DNA from: UBA3775 sp964572955
Lineage (GTDB): Bacteria; Bacillota; Clostridia; Lachnospirales; Lachnospiraceae
Reading direction: 5' to 3'
DNA: 64,000 nt
Assembly: GCA_964572955.1 (NCBI GenBank)
Contig: CAZNGY010000003.1
Coordinates: 1 to 64,000, forward strand
Below, piece by piece: positions 18,297 to 27,192 of this stretch. Below the pieces are notes generated by a model. The model searched no databases. It was not told the DNA's origin and worked only from the letters and a program-made list of their open reading frames with translations. Position numbers and translations under genes: made by a program. Every line of letters begins with the position of its first letter. Position 1 is the first letter of the stretch.

Positions 18297-19579
18297 TGAA
18301 AAATCCAATTGATTTTTATGAGGAAATGGGAATAGATCGAAAAGTTTCTGAATATTGCCTGAAGACTGAAAATGTATTAAAGGAAAGGTTTGAAGAAATA
18401 GATCGTGTTGCAGAAATTAATCAGCTTAAAGTAATTAAGGCGATGCAAGAATGTAAAGTATCAGAAAGCTGTTTTATGCCTTCGACCGGATATGGATATA
18501 ATGATCTGGGAAGAGATACGCTTGAAGAAGTTTATGCAAAAATATTTCATACTGAAAGTGCACTTGTAAGAGCACAGATAACATGTGGGACACATGCTTT
18601 ATCGACAGCTCTTTCAGCAGTTTTGAGACCGGGAGACGTTCTCCTTTCTCCAGTTGGAAAACCGTACGATACATTGGAGGGAATAATAGGCATAACCCCT
18701 TCAAAAGGTTCACTTGCTGAGTTTGGAATTAAATACAGGCAGGTGGATTTGCTTCCGGATGGTGGTTTTGACTATGAGGGGATTAGTGAAAATCTTACGG
18801 AAGATGTTAAAATGGTGACAATACAAAGATCCAAAGGCTATCAGACAAGACCGACACTTTCAGTAGAGAGAATAGGTGAACTGATATTATTTATTAAGAA
18901 AATAAAGCCAGACGTTGTATGCATGGTTGATAACTGTTACGGAGAATTTGTTGAAACTATAGAACCGAGCGATGTAGGAGCGGATTTGTGTGTAGGCTCA
19001 TTGATTAAGAATCCGGGGGGTGGTCTTGCACCAATAGGAGGATACATTGCAGGCAGCAGAGAATTGATTGAAATGTGTTCATATCGTTTAACAACACCGG
19101 GTCTAGGAAAGGAAGTTGGAGCTTCATTAGGGGTAAATAATTCGTTCTTTCAGGGACTGTTTCTTGCTCCTGTTGTTGTTTCATCAGCACTTAAAGGAGC
19201 CGTATTTGCAGCGAACGTATATGAGTCCCTAGGCTATCAGTGTATTCCGGATGCTAAGGAACCAAGATTTGACATTATTCAGTCAATAGTATTAGAAAAA
19301 CCTGAAAAGCTTATTGCTTTTTGTAAAGGAATCCAGGCAGCAGCACCGGTAGATTCTTTTGTTGTGCCTGAACCATGGCCTATGCCGGGATATCAAAGCG
19401 ATGTAATTATGGCGGCAGGAGCTTTTATTCAAGGTGCATCAATAGAATTGTCTGCTGACGGACCTCTAACAGAACCGTATGCAGTGTATTTCCAAGGAGG
19501 TTTGACGTGGTATCATGCTAAACTTGGAATTATAATGTCATTACAAAAAATGTATGAGGAAAATTTAATAAGTCTGTAA
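18296..19579 (+). CDS. Methionine gamma-lyase family protein (PLP-dependent, YnbB type)
   Basis: PLP enzyme of the family named after methionine gamma-lyase and formerly called aluminium resistance protein (PF06838). The probable PLP lysine is in GSLIKNPGGGLAP; the TCGTHALSTALSA segment and MVDNCYGEF (with cofactor-binding Asp) match the aspartate aminotransferase fold. At 427 residues the length is typical. The true substrate of this subgroup has not been firmly shown. The gene follows miaA with a one-base overlap, a pairing commonly seen in Clostridia. Confidence 0.88.
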   Translation: MKNPIDFYEEMGIDRKVSEYCLKTENVLKERFEEIDRVAEINQLKVIKAMQECKVSESCFMPSTGYGYNDLGRDTLEEVYAKIFHTESALVRAQITCGTHALSTALSAVLRPGDVLLSPVGKPYDTLEGIIGITPSKGSLAEFGIKYRQVDLLPDGGFDYEGISENLTEDVKMVTIQRSKGYQTRPTLSVERIGELILFIKKIKPDVVCMVDNCYGEFVETIEPSDVGADLCVGSLIKNPGGGLAPIGGYIAGSRELIEMCSYRLTTPGLGKEVGASLGVNNSFFQGLFLAPVVVSSALKGAVFAANVYESLGYQCIPDAKEPRFDIIQSIVLEKPEKLIAFCKGIQAAAPVDSFVVPEPWPMPGYQSDVIMAAGAFIQGASIELSADGPLTEPYAVYFQGGLTWYHAKLGIIMSLQKMYEENLISL

Positions 19580-19661
19580 TGTACTTATTTCTTCGAATGT
19601 GATATTATTTTTAGTTGGGATAGCGGACAGAATATCCATAATGTTTTTTTAGGAGGGTATT

Positions 19662-20351
19662 ATGTCTTTAAATGATGAAATTAACCGTGATGAAATGCCT
19701 TATGAACGCTGTAAGAAGTTTGGACCGTCAGTTCTTACGGATACGGAGCTTCTTGCGATTTTTATAAGAAGTGGTAATAAGGATATGTCGGTTATGTCAA
19801 TTGCAAAAAATTTAATAGGTAAAAACGAAAATGGGAAGGGGATACTTGAACTTTCTCAAAAGGACATTGGTGAGCTTATGTCTTATCCAGGAATTGGAGA
19901 GGTTAAGGCAGTGCAGATTTCGTGTATGTTGGAAATATCAAAGCGAATATGGAAGTCATGTAATGATGAACCATTAGTATTTGACAGCATTGGCAAGGTT
20001 TCAAATTATTACAAGGAAGAAATGAGACATTTAAAAGTTGAAAAGGTTTTTTTGCTCCTGTTGAATACTAAACTTATGCTTATCAGGAAGATTGAGTTGA
20101 CATCCGGAACGGTGAATGAGTCTTTGATCAACACGCGTGATATTTTTTCGACTGCACTAAAGCATAACGCGGTCTCGATTATGTTAATGCATAATCATCC
20201 GAGCGGTGATCCGGAGCCGAGCAGGCAGGATATTGAGGTTACGAGAAAAATTAATGATGCCGGAAAAATTATAGGCGTCAGACTTATAGATCACATTGTC
20301 TTTGGTGATAATAAATATGTCAGCATGACAGAAAGAGGATACATAGTTTGA
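19662..20351 (+). CDS. radC: RadC family protein (JAB domain)
   Basis: N-terminal helix-hairpin-helix region (ELMSYPGIGEVKAVQISC) followed by the JAB/MPN-like domain with metal motif HNHPSGDPEPSRQD. The name reflects an old repair phenotype; the biochemical role is unresolved. Length 229 is normal. AGGAGGG precedes ATG 19662. Sitting directly before mreB, as in many Firmicutes, supports the assignment. Confidence 0.94.
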   Translation: MSLNDEINRDEMPYERCKKFGPSVLTDTELLAIFIRSGNKDMSVMSIAKNLIGKNENGKGILELSQKDIGELMSYPGIGEVKAVQISCMLEISKRIWKSCNDEPLVFDSIGKVSNYYKEEMRHLKVEKVFLLLLNTKLMLIRKIELTSGTVNESLINTRDIFSTALKHNAVSIMLMHNHPSGDPEPSRQDIEVTRKINDAGKIIGVRLIDHIVFGDNKYVSMTERGYIV

Positions 20352-20380
20352 TTTAAACTAACAGTATCCGGATGCATAAT
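20352..20380 (+). promoter_or_regulatory. Possible promoter of the mreBCD operon
   Basis: TTTAAA (20352-20357) and CATAAT (20375-20380) with a 17-base spacer lie immediately after the radC stop, about 40 bases before mreB. Confidence 0.45.
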
Positions 20381-20420
20381 GTAGTAATTAATAACAGATA
20401 ATGAAAGGATTTGGTGTGCA

Positions 20421-21422
20421 ATGACTTCCAAAGTTTTTGGGATAGATTTCGGAACAGATTCAATTAAAATATACAGAAAAGGCGTTGGTGTGATTTATGA
20501 GCAGAAATCGTATATTGCCACAAAGGGTAAAAACACTGTTATTGCAATTGGAAATCAGGCTTATGAAATGGCCGGAAAAGTTCCTGAAAACATAACGGTT
20601 GACAATCCTTTGAAAAATGGTGTTATTGCCAGTGTTGACAGAATGCTTTCACTTTTGAACTGCATTTTTCTTGACTTGAGCAGGGAATTTGGAAAGATTA
20701 AAGGCGGAAAATACTTTATAGCTGTGCCGTCTGATATAACCGATGTAGAAAAAAGGTCGTTTTATGATTTGGTTGACTCCACATATATTCGACCTAAAAA
20801 AATAATACTTGTTGATAAACCAGTGGCGGATGCAATAGGTGCAGGTGTAGATATAGAGAATTCTACCGGAGCACTTATAGTAAATATTGGAGCGGATACA
20901 ACTGAAATTTCAGTAATATCTCTGGGAGGAATAGTATTATCAAAACTTGTTCCGATAGGTGGCAGAAGATTTGACGAGGCAATTATTTCTTCAATCAGAC
21001 GTAAGTTTAATCTGATTATTGGGCCTAAAACAGCGGAAAGCTGCAAAAAGAGGATAGCCTCACTTGATTCTGCGGTTAAAAGCTGCAGAATTTACGGCAG
21101 AGATGTCATATCAGGACTTCCAAGAGAAAGAACAGTTTCTTCGGATATGATAGAAGATGCTTTAAAGGAACAGATTCAATCAATAATAGAAAGTGTCAGA
21201 ATGATTCTCGAGAGAACTCCTCCGGAAATTTCGTCAGATATATATGAAAAAGGAATATATATTACCGGTGGAAGTTCCAAGATAGGCGGGGTAAAGAATT
21301 ATATAGAAGATTCGTTAGAACTGAAAATACACCTTACTGCAGATGGACAGGATTCAGTTATTAACGGATTGGCAGAGATAATGGAGAATGACAGATACGA
21401 ATCAGATAAGGTGGCTATATAA
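20421..21422 (+). CDS. mreB: Rod shape-determining protein MreB
   Basis: Actin-like filament protein that guides lateral wall synthesis at the membrane. Phosphate-1 motif FGIDFGTDSIKIY, the phosphate-2 region VNIGADTTEISVISLGG, and the adenosine motif YITGGSSKIGG are all present. At 333 residues it has the family's length. GAAAGGA precedes ATG 20421. It heads the shape operon mreB-mreC-mreD-PBP2-minC-minD-rodA. Confidence 0.96.
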   Translation: MTSKVFGIDFGTDSIKIYRKGVGVIYEQKSYIATKGKNTVIAIGNQAYEMAGKVPENITVDNPLKNGVIASVDRMLSLLNCIFLDLSREFGKIKGGKYFIAVPSDITDVEKRSFYDLVDSTYIRPKKIILVDKPVADAIGAGVDIENSTGALIVNIGADTTEISVISLGGIVLSKLVPIGGRRFDEAIISSIRRKFNLIIGPKTAESCKKRIASLDSAVKSCRIYGRDVISGLPRERTVSSDMIEDALKEQIQSIIESVRMILERTPPEISSDIYEKGIYITGGSSKIGGVKNYIEDSLELKIHLTADGQDSVINGLAEIMENDRYESDKVAI

Positions 21423-21444
21423 TAGACTATAATGGAGGAAATAT

Positions 21445-22302
21445 ATGAAGAAACACAGACTAAAGTATGAGATTGAACCGCATTATGTTCTTATGTTTGC
21501 TACAATTGTGATTATATGTCTTATTTTTGCTTCATATAAATTTGAGTCTTTTTTTATACCTGTGAAGCAGACGGTGTCATCTTGTGTTGCACCAATGCAA
21601 AAAGGAATATGTATTCTTGGGAACGGAATAAATGAGATTAGAGAAAAAATGACTGACAAAGAGGAAATCATACATGAAAATGAAGCTTTGTTAAAAGAGA
21701 ATGAAGAGCTTAGAAATAAGAATAATGAACTTCTTGCAGATTCTTATGAACTGAATAAATTGAGAGAGCTTTTTCAGTTATCAGAATCGTATAGTCAGTA
21801 TGAAACCATAGGAGCTCATATCATTGCAAGTGATTCAAGCGGATATAACAGTGTTTTTACAATTGATAAGGGGAGCAGTGACGGGATTGAAGTGGATATG
21901 AACGTAATTGCAGGCACAGGTCTTGTAGGAATTGTGACTTCCGTAGGAGATAATTATGCATATGTAAGAAGCATAATTGATGATAACAGCAATGTAAGTG
22001 CAACTATTTTAAAAACATCAGAATCCTGTATGGTAAGCGGTAACTTGAAGCTTTTGGATGAGGGATATATCGAAGTTGGTGAAATTCCTTTATCGAGTGA
22101 AGTAAAGAATAATTATCAGGTTGTTACGTCAGCTTTAAGCAGTAAATATCTTCCGGGTATTTTAATAGGATATGTTTCTAATGTTTCAGTCAGTTCGGAT
22201 GGACTTTCAAAAGAAGCATATCTTTCTCCTGTGGTAAATTTTAATAAACTGGATACTGTATTGGTTATTACAACACTTAAGGAAGTTGTTCCTGAGGAGT
22301 AA
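21445..22302 (+). CDS. mreC: Rod shape-determining protein MreC
   Basis: Single-pass membrane scaffold of the elongasome. One helix at about residues 14-30, a coiled coil at about 65-112 (KEEIIHENEALLKENEELRN), and two beta-barrel domains outside the membrane. Length 285 is normal. GGAGG precedes ATG 21445. The stop lies four bases before mreD. Confidence 0.94.
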   Translation: MKKHRLKYEIEPHYVLMFATIVIICLIFASYKFESFFIPVKQTVSSCVAPMQKGICILGNGINEIREKMTDKEEIIHENEALLKENEELRNKNNELLADSYELNKLRELFQLSESYSQYETIGAHIIASDSSGYNSVFTIDKGSSDGIEVDMNVIAGTGLVGIVTSVGDNYAYVRSIIDDNSNVSATILKTSESCMVSGNLKLLDEGYIEVGEIPLSSEVKNNYQVVTSALSSKYLPGILIGYVSNVSVSSDGLSKEAYLSPVVNFNKLDTVLVITTLKEVVPEE

Positions 22303-22306
22303 GAAA

Positions 22307-22819
22307 ATGGTAGTTTTTTTTGTTTGTTTTATTGAGTTGTTAGCATGCTTTTTGCTTCAAACTACAGTTTTTGCAACATTGGATATAGGAGGAATTGTTC
22401 CTGATTTGCTGGTAATACTGGTGGTTGCAACAGGATACCACAAAGGAAAGCTTCCCGGAATGTGGATGGGAATTTTTGCAGGACTTCTTTTGGATTTTAC
22501 GTTTGGTAATCTGGTCGGAGTGTATGCTTTTGTACTGATGTTTATCGGATATGGATGCGGATTTTTGAATGCGTACTATATTAGATTCGATAATATGTTT
22601 CCAATTGCAATGATAGCTGTTTCGGAATTTATATACATGTTTTACGGCTACATAGTTAATCTTCTTATACATAGAAGATTTGATTTATTTTATTACATGA
22701 GAAGAATTATGTTCCCGAAAGTGTGTTATACGGTAATTGTCGGAATCTTTTTGTATAAGCTTTTGGATTATATATTCATTAATTTCTTTGCTTCTGCAGA
22801 GGAGGATGAAAGTGTTTAA
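22307..22819 (+). CDS. mreD: Rod shape-determining protein MreD
   Basis: Small integral membrane protein of the elongasome with about five hydrophobic helices over 170 residues. ATG 22307 was chosen because GAGGAG is located just upstream inside the end of mreC. The 3' end overlaps the PBP2 start by 14 bases, so translation is probably coupled. Confidence 0.9.
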   Translation: MVVFFVCFIELLACFLLQTTVFATLDIGGIVPDLLVILVVATGYHKGKLPGMWMGIFAGLLLDFTFGNLVGVYAFVLMFIGYGCGFLNAYYIRFDNMFPIAMIAVSEFIYMFYGYIVNLLIHRRFDLFYYMRRIMFPKVCYTVIVGIFLYKLLDYIFINFFASAEEDESV

Positions 22820-25664
22820 AAATATATTTGAAAAACTTAAAGATATATCCATTAATCGAATGCTTGTAGTTTTTTTTCTGATTTTTATAATGTTTTCAGG
22901 AATGCTTGTGAAGCTCTTTTCAATGCAGGTTGTGAATAGTGAAAATAATGAAAAGGAAATTGAAGAAGAAAAAACGGCAGAAGGGTATAAAATTGTTTCA
23001 GTAAGTATTAATCCTGCAAGAGGGAATATTTATGACAGGAGTGGAAACCTTCTTGCATATAATACTTTACAGTATAATGTAGAATTCTTTAACTCTGCTG
23101 ATTTATCAACAAATGATGAAAAAAATTCTGCAATCATGTCGCTTATAAAACTTCTTGATGAGAATGGTATAGAGAGAGAGTTTGATTTTCCGATGATAAT
23201 TAACTCTGACGGAAAACCTGAGTATACTGTAACTGACACGGTGCTTCTAAGATTTTTGAAAAATTGTTATGGTCTTGCTTCGACGAAAGATCTAACTGAA
23301 GAACAAAAGGAGACAACTGCCGAAAAACTTTTTGAATATCTGAAAAAAGGCAACAAAATCACATCAATGTTCGGTATATCTGATTCATATTCTGATGAGG
23401 AAGCAATGGAAATTTGTGCATACAGGTACCAATTGTATATAAATAATCCATCATATTCATCAATTCGACTTGCTTCCGATATAAGCGAGGAAATGAGAAT
23501 CAAGATACTTGAAAATCAGAATATTATTCCGTGTGTATACATTTCAAAATCATATAAAAGGGTTTATGAAGATGCAGTATATTTTGCTCATATTATCGGT
23601 TATGTAGGCAAAATAAATGAATCAGAACTTGCTGCATATAATGATGCCGGTAATGATAATTATAACGCTGACAGTGTTGTAGGGAAGCTTGGAGTTGAAA
23701 AATCATACGATGAGTATTTACAGGGAATATGCGGAGAGATGCAGATAGCTGTAAACAGTATGGGACAGGTTGTAAGCAGAAAAGTTGTTGTTGAACCCAT
23801 TGACGGTAACAGTTTGTATTTGACGATTGATCATGATTCACAGGTTGCCGGATATTATATTGTAGAAAAAAATATTGCAGCGACATTATTGGATGTTCTT
23901 GTAAACTCATATGATTACGGAACCAAAGGTGAATCGGCGGATGGAATAACAATCCCTATTTATGAGGCATACAGTTCCTTAATAACGAACAACGTTATTG
24001 AGGTAACCGATTTTTCGGAAAGAGAGCTTTCAGATGCAGAAGCAAGGATTTATCAGGCTTATGAAACAGGTTCCATAAACGTAATCGAAGGTCTTAAGTC
24101 AGAACTGTCCTATGGTAATACAAATCCTTACAGTAACCTTGGAACGTACACCCGTGATTATATGGATTATTTGTATGATGCATTGAAAGGCAGTTGGGGA
24201 TTGCTTACAATCAATATTGATACGGATAGCAGCTATTTTAACTCTTACCTTAATGGAGAGAGCTCAATGGCTCAATTGATAGAAGCATGTATAGATAATG
24301 GAAATGTTGATACGTCTGTACTTAAATTAGATGAGGGCTATTATAGTACGGAGGAAATATATTCGGCTGTTTATGATTTTATATTTGATAGACTTTGTGA
24401 GGATGAAGATTTTGTTAAACTTGTTTACAGAACAATGATTTTTAACGGAAGTGTATCAGCAAGAGATGTATGTCTTATATTGTATGATCAAGGTATTTTA
24501 AAGGCAGATACTGATACGTATAATGCTTTGTTGAATTATACACTCTCACCGTATGATTTTATGAAAAGAAAGATAAACAGTCTTGAAATAACTCCTGCAA
24601 TGCTGGCACTAAAACCATGTAGCGGTTCAATAGTAACAACGGATCCAGATTCAGGGGACGTAATTGCAATGGTTTCATATCCGAGTTATGATAACAACAG
24701 GCTTACAAATCAGATAGATTATGAATATTATATGAAGCTGTCAAAGGATAAATCATATCCTATGCTGTGCAGGGCTACGCAGTCTAAAACGACTACGGGT
24801 TCGACTTTTAAACCATTAATGTCCATTTTAGCACTTACTGAAGGTGCAATTACACCTAATACTGTAATATATGACAGGGTGAAATTTGAAGAAATAGTTC
24901 CGTCTCCGTCATGTTGGGCTTCATATGGTCATGGAAGTCTTGATGTGGCCGGTGCAATTGAAAATTCATGTAACTATTTCTTTTTTACTGTCGCTTATAA
25001 TATGTCATTAAATTCTATAGGCGAATATAGTGATGAACAGGGACTGAATATTATTCAGAAATATGCAGCTAAATTCGGCTTTGATTCTTTGTCCGGTGTT
25101 GAAATTTCTGAAAGTACACCGGTAGTATCAACTACTGATGCAGTTAGAACAGCTATCGGGTATTTTCATAGTTTTGCGCCGGTTCATATTTCAAAATATG
25201 CAACAACACTTGCAAATGGAGGCACATGTTATGATTTGACTCTGATAGATAAAGTGGTATCTAAAGATGGCAGTATGGTTTTTGAAAAGAGTGCAACTGT
25301 ATATAATGAACTTGATGAAGTGTCTCAAAGTTCATGGGATGCCGTTCACAATGGTATGTACAGGGTAGTAAATAATGGATTAAAACAATTGTTTAAGGAT
25401 ATAAGTGTTAAAGTGGCCGGAAAGACAGGTACTGCACAGGTTAGCCTTAACCAACCTAATAATGCGGTGTTTATATCATATGCACCATTTGATGACCCGG
25501 AGATTTCGGTTACAGTGGTTATACCAAACGGATATAAATCCGGTAATGCTGCAAAGGTTGCATCAGAGTTTTATGCATTTTATTTTGATGGTACAAATAA
25601 AGATAATCTTTTATCAGGTAATGTTTACGCAGGTGCAGCAAATGATACACAGGTAGGGGATTAA
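22806..25664 (+). CDS. mrdA: Penicillin-binding protein 2 (class B, elongasome transpeptidase)
   Basis: D,D-transpeptidase that cross-links lateral wall peptidoglycan. One N-terminal membrane helix (about residues 17-38), a pedestal domain beginning at PARGNIYDRSG, and the transpeptidase domain with the catalytic STFK (about 666), the SCN motif in ENSCNYFF, and KTGTAQ near residue 880. At 952 residues it is far longer than E. coli PBP2: a segment of about 250 residues (about 350-600) separates LTIDHDSQ from GSIVTTDPDSGDV, which are nearly adjacent in most class B enzymes. ATG 22806 has GAGGAGG; the frame reaches further upstream without a ribosome binding site. Confidence 0.94.
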   Translation: MKVFKNIFEKLKDISINRMLVVFFLIFIMFSGMLVKLFSMQVVNSENNEKEIEEEKTAEGYKIVSVSINPARGNIYDRSGNLLAYNTLQYNVEFFNSADLSTNDEKNSAIMSLIKLLDENGIEREFDFPMIINSDGKPEYTVTDTVLLRFLKNCYGLASTKDLTEEQKETTAEKLFEYLKKGNKITSMFGISDSYSDEEAMEICAYRYQLYINNPSYSSIRLASDISEEMRIKILENQNIIPCVYISKSYKRVYEDAVYFAHIIGYVGKINESELAAYNDAGNDNYNADSVVGKLGVEKSYDEYLQGICGEMQIAVNSMGQVVSRKVVVEPIDGNSLYLTIDHDSQVAGYYIVEKNIAATLLDVLVNSYDYGTKGESADGITIPIYEAYSSLITNNVIEVTDFSERELSDAEARIYQAYETGSINVIEGLKSELSYGNTNPYSNLGTYTRDYMDYLYDALKGSWGLLTINIDTDSSYFNSYLNGESSMAQLIEACIDNGNVDTSVLKLDEGYYSTEEIYSAVYDFIFDRLCEDEDFVKLVYRTMIFNGSVSARDVCLILYDQGILKADTDTYNALLNYTLSPYDFMKRKINSLEITPAMLALKPCSGSIVTTDPDSGDVIAMVSYPSYDNNRLTNQIDYEYYMKLSKDKSYPMLCRATQSKTTTGSTFKPLMSILALTEGAITPNTVIYDRVKFEEIVPSPSCWASYGHGSLDVAGAIENSCNYFFFTVAYNMSLNSIGEYSDEQGLNIIQKYAAKFGFDSLSGVEISESTPVVSTTDAVRTAIGYFHSFAPVHISKYATTLANGGTCYDLTLIDKVVSKDGSMVFEKSATVYNELDEVSQSSWDAVHNGMYRVVNNGLKQLFKDISVKVAGKTGTAQVSLNQPNNAVFISYAPFDDPEISVTVVIPNGYKSGNAAKVASEFYAFYFDGTNKDNLLSGNVYAGAANDTQVGD

Positions 25665-25694
25665 TTCAACTATATATAGTTCGGAGGCATTGAA

Positions 25695-26390
25695 TTGGAT
25701 AAGTCAATAATAATCAAGTCAAACAGAAGCGGTTTGTCGGTTTTTATTGAGCCGAACCTGTCGTTTGATGAGGTTAAAGAAAAAATAAGAGAAAAATTCA
25801 GGGATTCAAAGCGTTTTTTTGATGATGCTGAAATGGCAATAACTTTTGAAGGGAAAATGCTTAGTTCATCGCAGATTAATGAAATTTTGGAAATTATTTC
25901 ACAGGAAACAACCTTAAGTATACTTGCAGTACTTGATAATGATGAGTCAAATGATATTGTTTATAAAAAAGTACTGAGAAGATTAATGAGCAGACTTGGC
26001 TCTGATGCATGTGAAATATATCCTTTTTCTATAACGGACAGAAACTCAATTGATTTTAAAGGAAGTGTTATAATACTGGGGAATGTTGAAAAAAACTGTC
26101 AGGTACATACTGATGGAAGTGTTTTTGTTCTCGGAAATGTAAGTGGAAGTGTATATGCCGGGGAGCTTGGAAATAAGGATGCCGTGATATATGCAGGTTC
26201 ACTTTCTCCGCAGTCAGTAACAATTGCTGATATACCTTACATTCCTCCAAAGTCAGAAATAAAAAAGGGTTTTTTTGGCAAAAAAAAGCACAGGGAAATT
26301 GAAATTAATCAGGAAAAATCAATGCTTTTAAGGCTTATGGATGATACAATTGATGCGATAAGTTTTGATACCGTTCAGTCGGCGGAATAA
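25695..26390 (+). CDS. minC: Septum site-determining protein MinC (divergent)
   Basis: Inhibitor of FtsZ ring assembly. The C-terminal beta-helix domain is recognisable from GSVIILGNV, VHTDGSVFVLGNVSGSVYAG and AVIYAGSL; the N-terminal FtsZ-binding domain is weakly conserved. It starts with TTG 25695 behind GGAGG (25683-25687). The MinD-contact signature RSGQ known from E. coli MinC is not visible (the corresponding stretch reads TDRNSIDFKG), and RG in the later motif is SG. The C-terminus adds a basic GFFGKKKHR stretch. Position directly before minD supports the name. Length 231 is normal. Confidence 0.85.
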   Translation: MDKSIIIKSNRSGLSVFIEPNLSFDEVKEKIREKFRDSKRFFDDAEMAITFEGKMLSSSQINEILEIISQETTLSILAVLDNDESNDIVYKKVLRRLMSRLGSDACEIYPFSITDRNSIDFKGSVIILGNVEKNCQVHTDGSVFVLGNVSGSVYAGELGNKDAVIYAGSLSPQSVTIADIPYIPPKSEIKKGFFGKKKHREIEINQEKSMLLRLMDDTIDAISFDTVQSAE

Positions 26391-26473
26391 ACAACTGATT
26401 TAAGAAACAATCAACACATATGATAAGATTCCTCAAATGGATACAGAGGTATTAAAAGAATACGGAGGCTTGT

Positions 26474-27184
26474 ATGTGTAAAGTATATGTAATTGTTTCA
26501 GGTAAAGGCGGAGTCGGCAAAACAACAATGTCATCAGGTATTGCATCCGTAATATCTGATTCGGATAAGAAAACCTTATTGATTGATATGGATATCGGAT
26601 TAAGAAATCTTGATATAATAATGGGGTTGGAAAACAAAATCGTATATCATCTTTTTGATGTGCTTGACGGAAGGTGTAAAATCAAACAGGCATTGATAAG
26701 TTCCGGACGTAAAGAAAATCTGTTTTTGCTTCCGGCTGCACAATCAAAATCCGTAAGTGAACTGAATGTAAAAAAATTCGGTGAACTGCTGATTGTTCTG
26801 AGGGAAGCTTTTGATTACATAATTATTGATTCACCGGCGGGAGCGGATGCCGGTTTTATGAATGCAATCAAGTATTCGGATGAAGCAGTAATAATTGTTT
26901 CTCCGGATGTAACTTCAGTAAGAGATGCAGATCATATTCTCGGGAAATTATCGGAGTATGATATACCATGTCATAAACTGATAATTAATAGATATAAGAA
27001 AATCAGGGAAATGACCGGTGCAATACTGGGAAGCAGGGATATAAGCAGGATTTTGGGGATAAATGAAACATTTATTGTTCCTGAATCAACGAGTGTGATA
27101 AGCAAAAACAATCATGGCTCCGAGTTATATAAAAACGGAGTTGTATATAAGGCTTTAAAAAAAATAGCCGATGCTATGGTATAG
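26474..27184 (+). CDS. minD: Septum site-determining protein MinD, lacking the C-terminal membrane helix
   Basis: Deviant Walker ATPase that recruits MinC. The P-loop GKGGVGKTT is at residues 10-18, the conserved DMDIGLRNLDIIMG follows, then DSPAGADAGFMNAI and VTSVRDADHIL. The protein ends at residue 236 with YKALKKIADAMV. E. coli MinD (270 residues) continues another 30 or so residues to an amphipathic membrane-targeting helix; that tail is absent here. The rodA start lies eight bases after the stop, so no minE is present. The stop codon is unambiguous in the sequence. Confidence 0.92.
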   Translation: MCKVYVIVSGKGGVGKTTMSSGIASVISDSDKKTLLIDMDIGLRNLDIIMGLENKIVYHLFDVLDGRCKIKQALISSGRKENLFLLPAAQSKSVSELNVKKFGELLIVLREAFDYIIIDSPAGADAGFMNAIKYSDEAVIIVSPDVTSVRDADHILGKLSEYDIPCHKLIINRYKKIREMTGAILGSRDISRILGINETFIVPESTSVISKNNHGSELYKNGVVYKALKKIADAMV

Positions 27185-27192
27185 GTGGTAAA

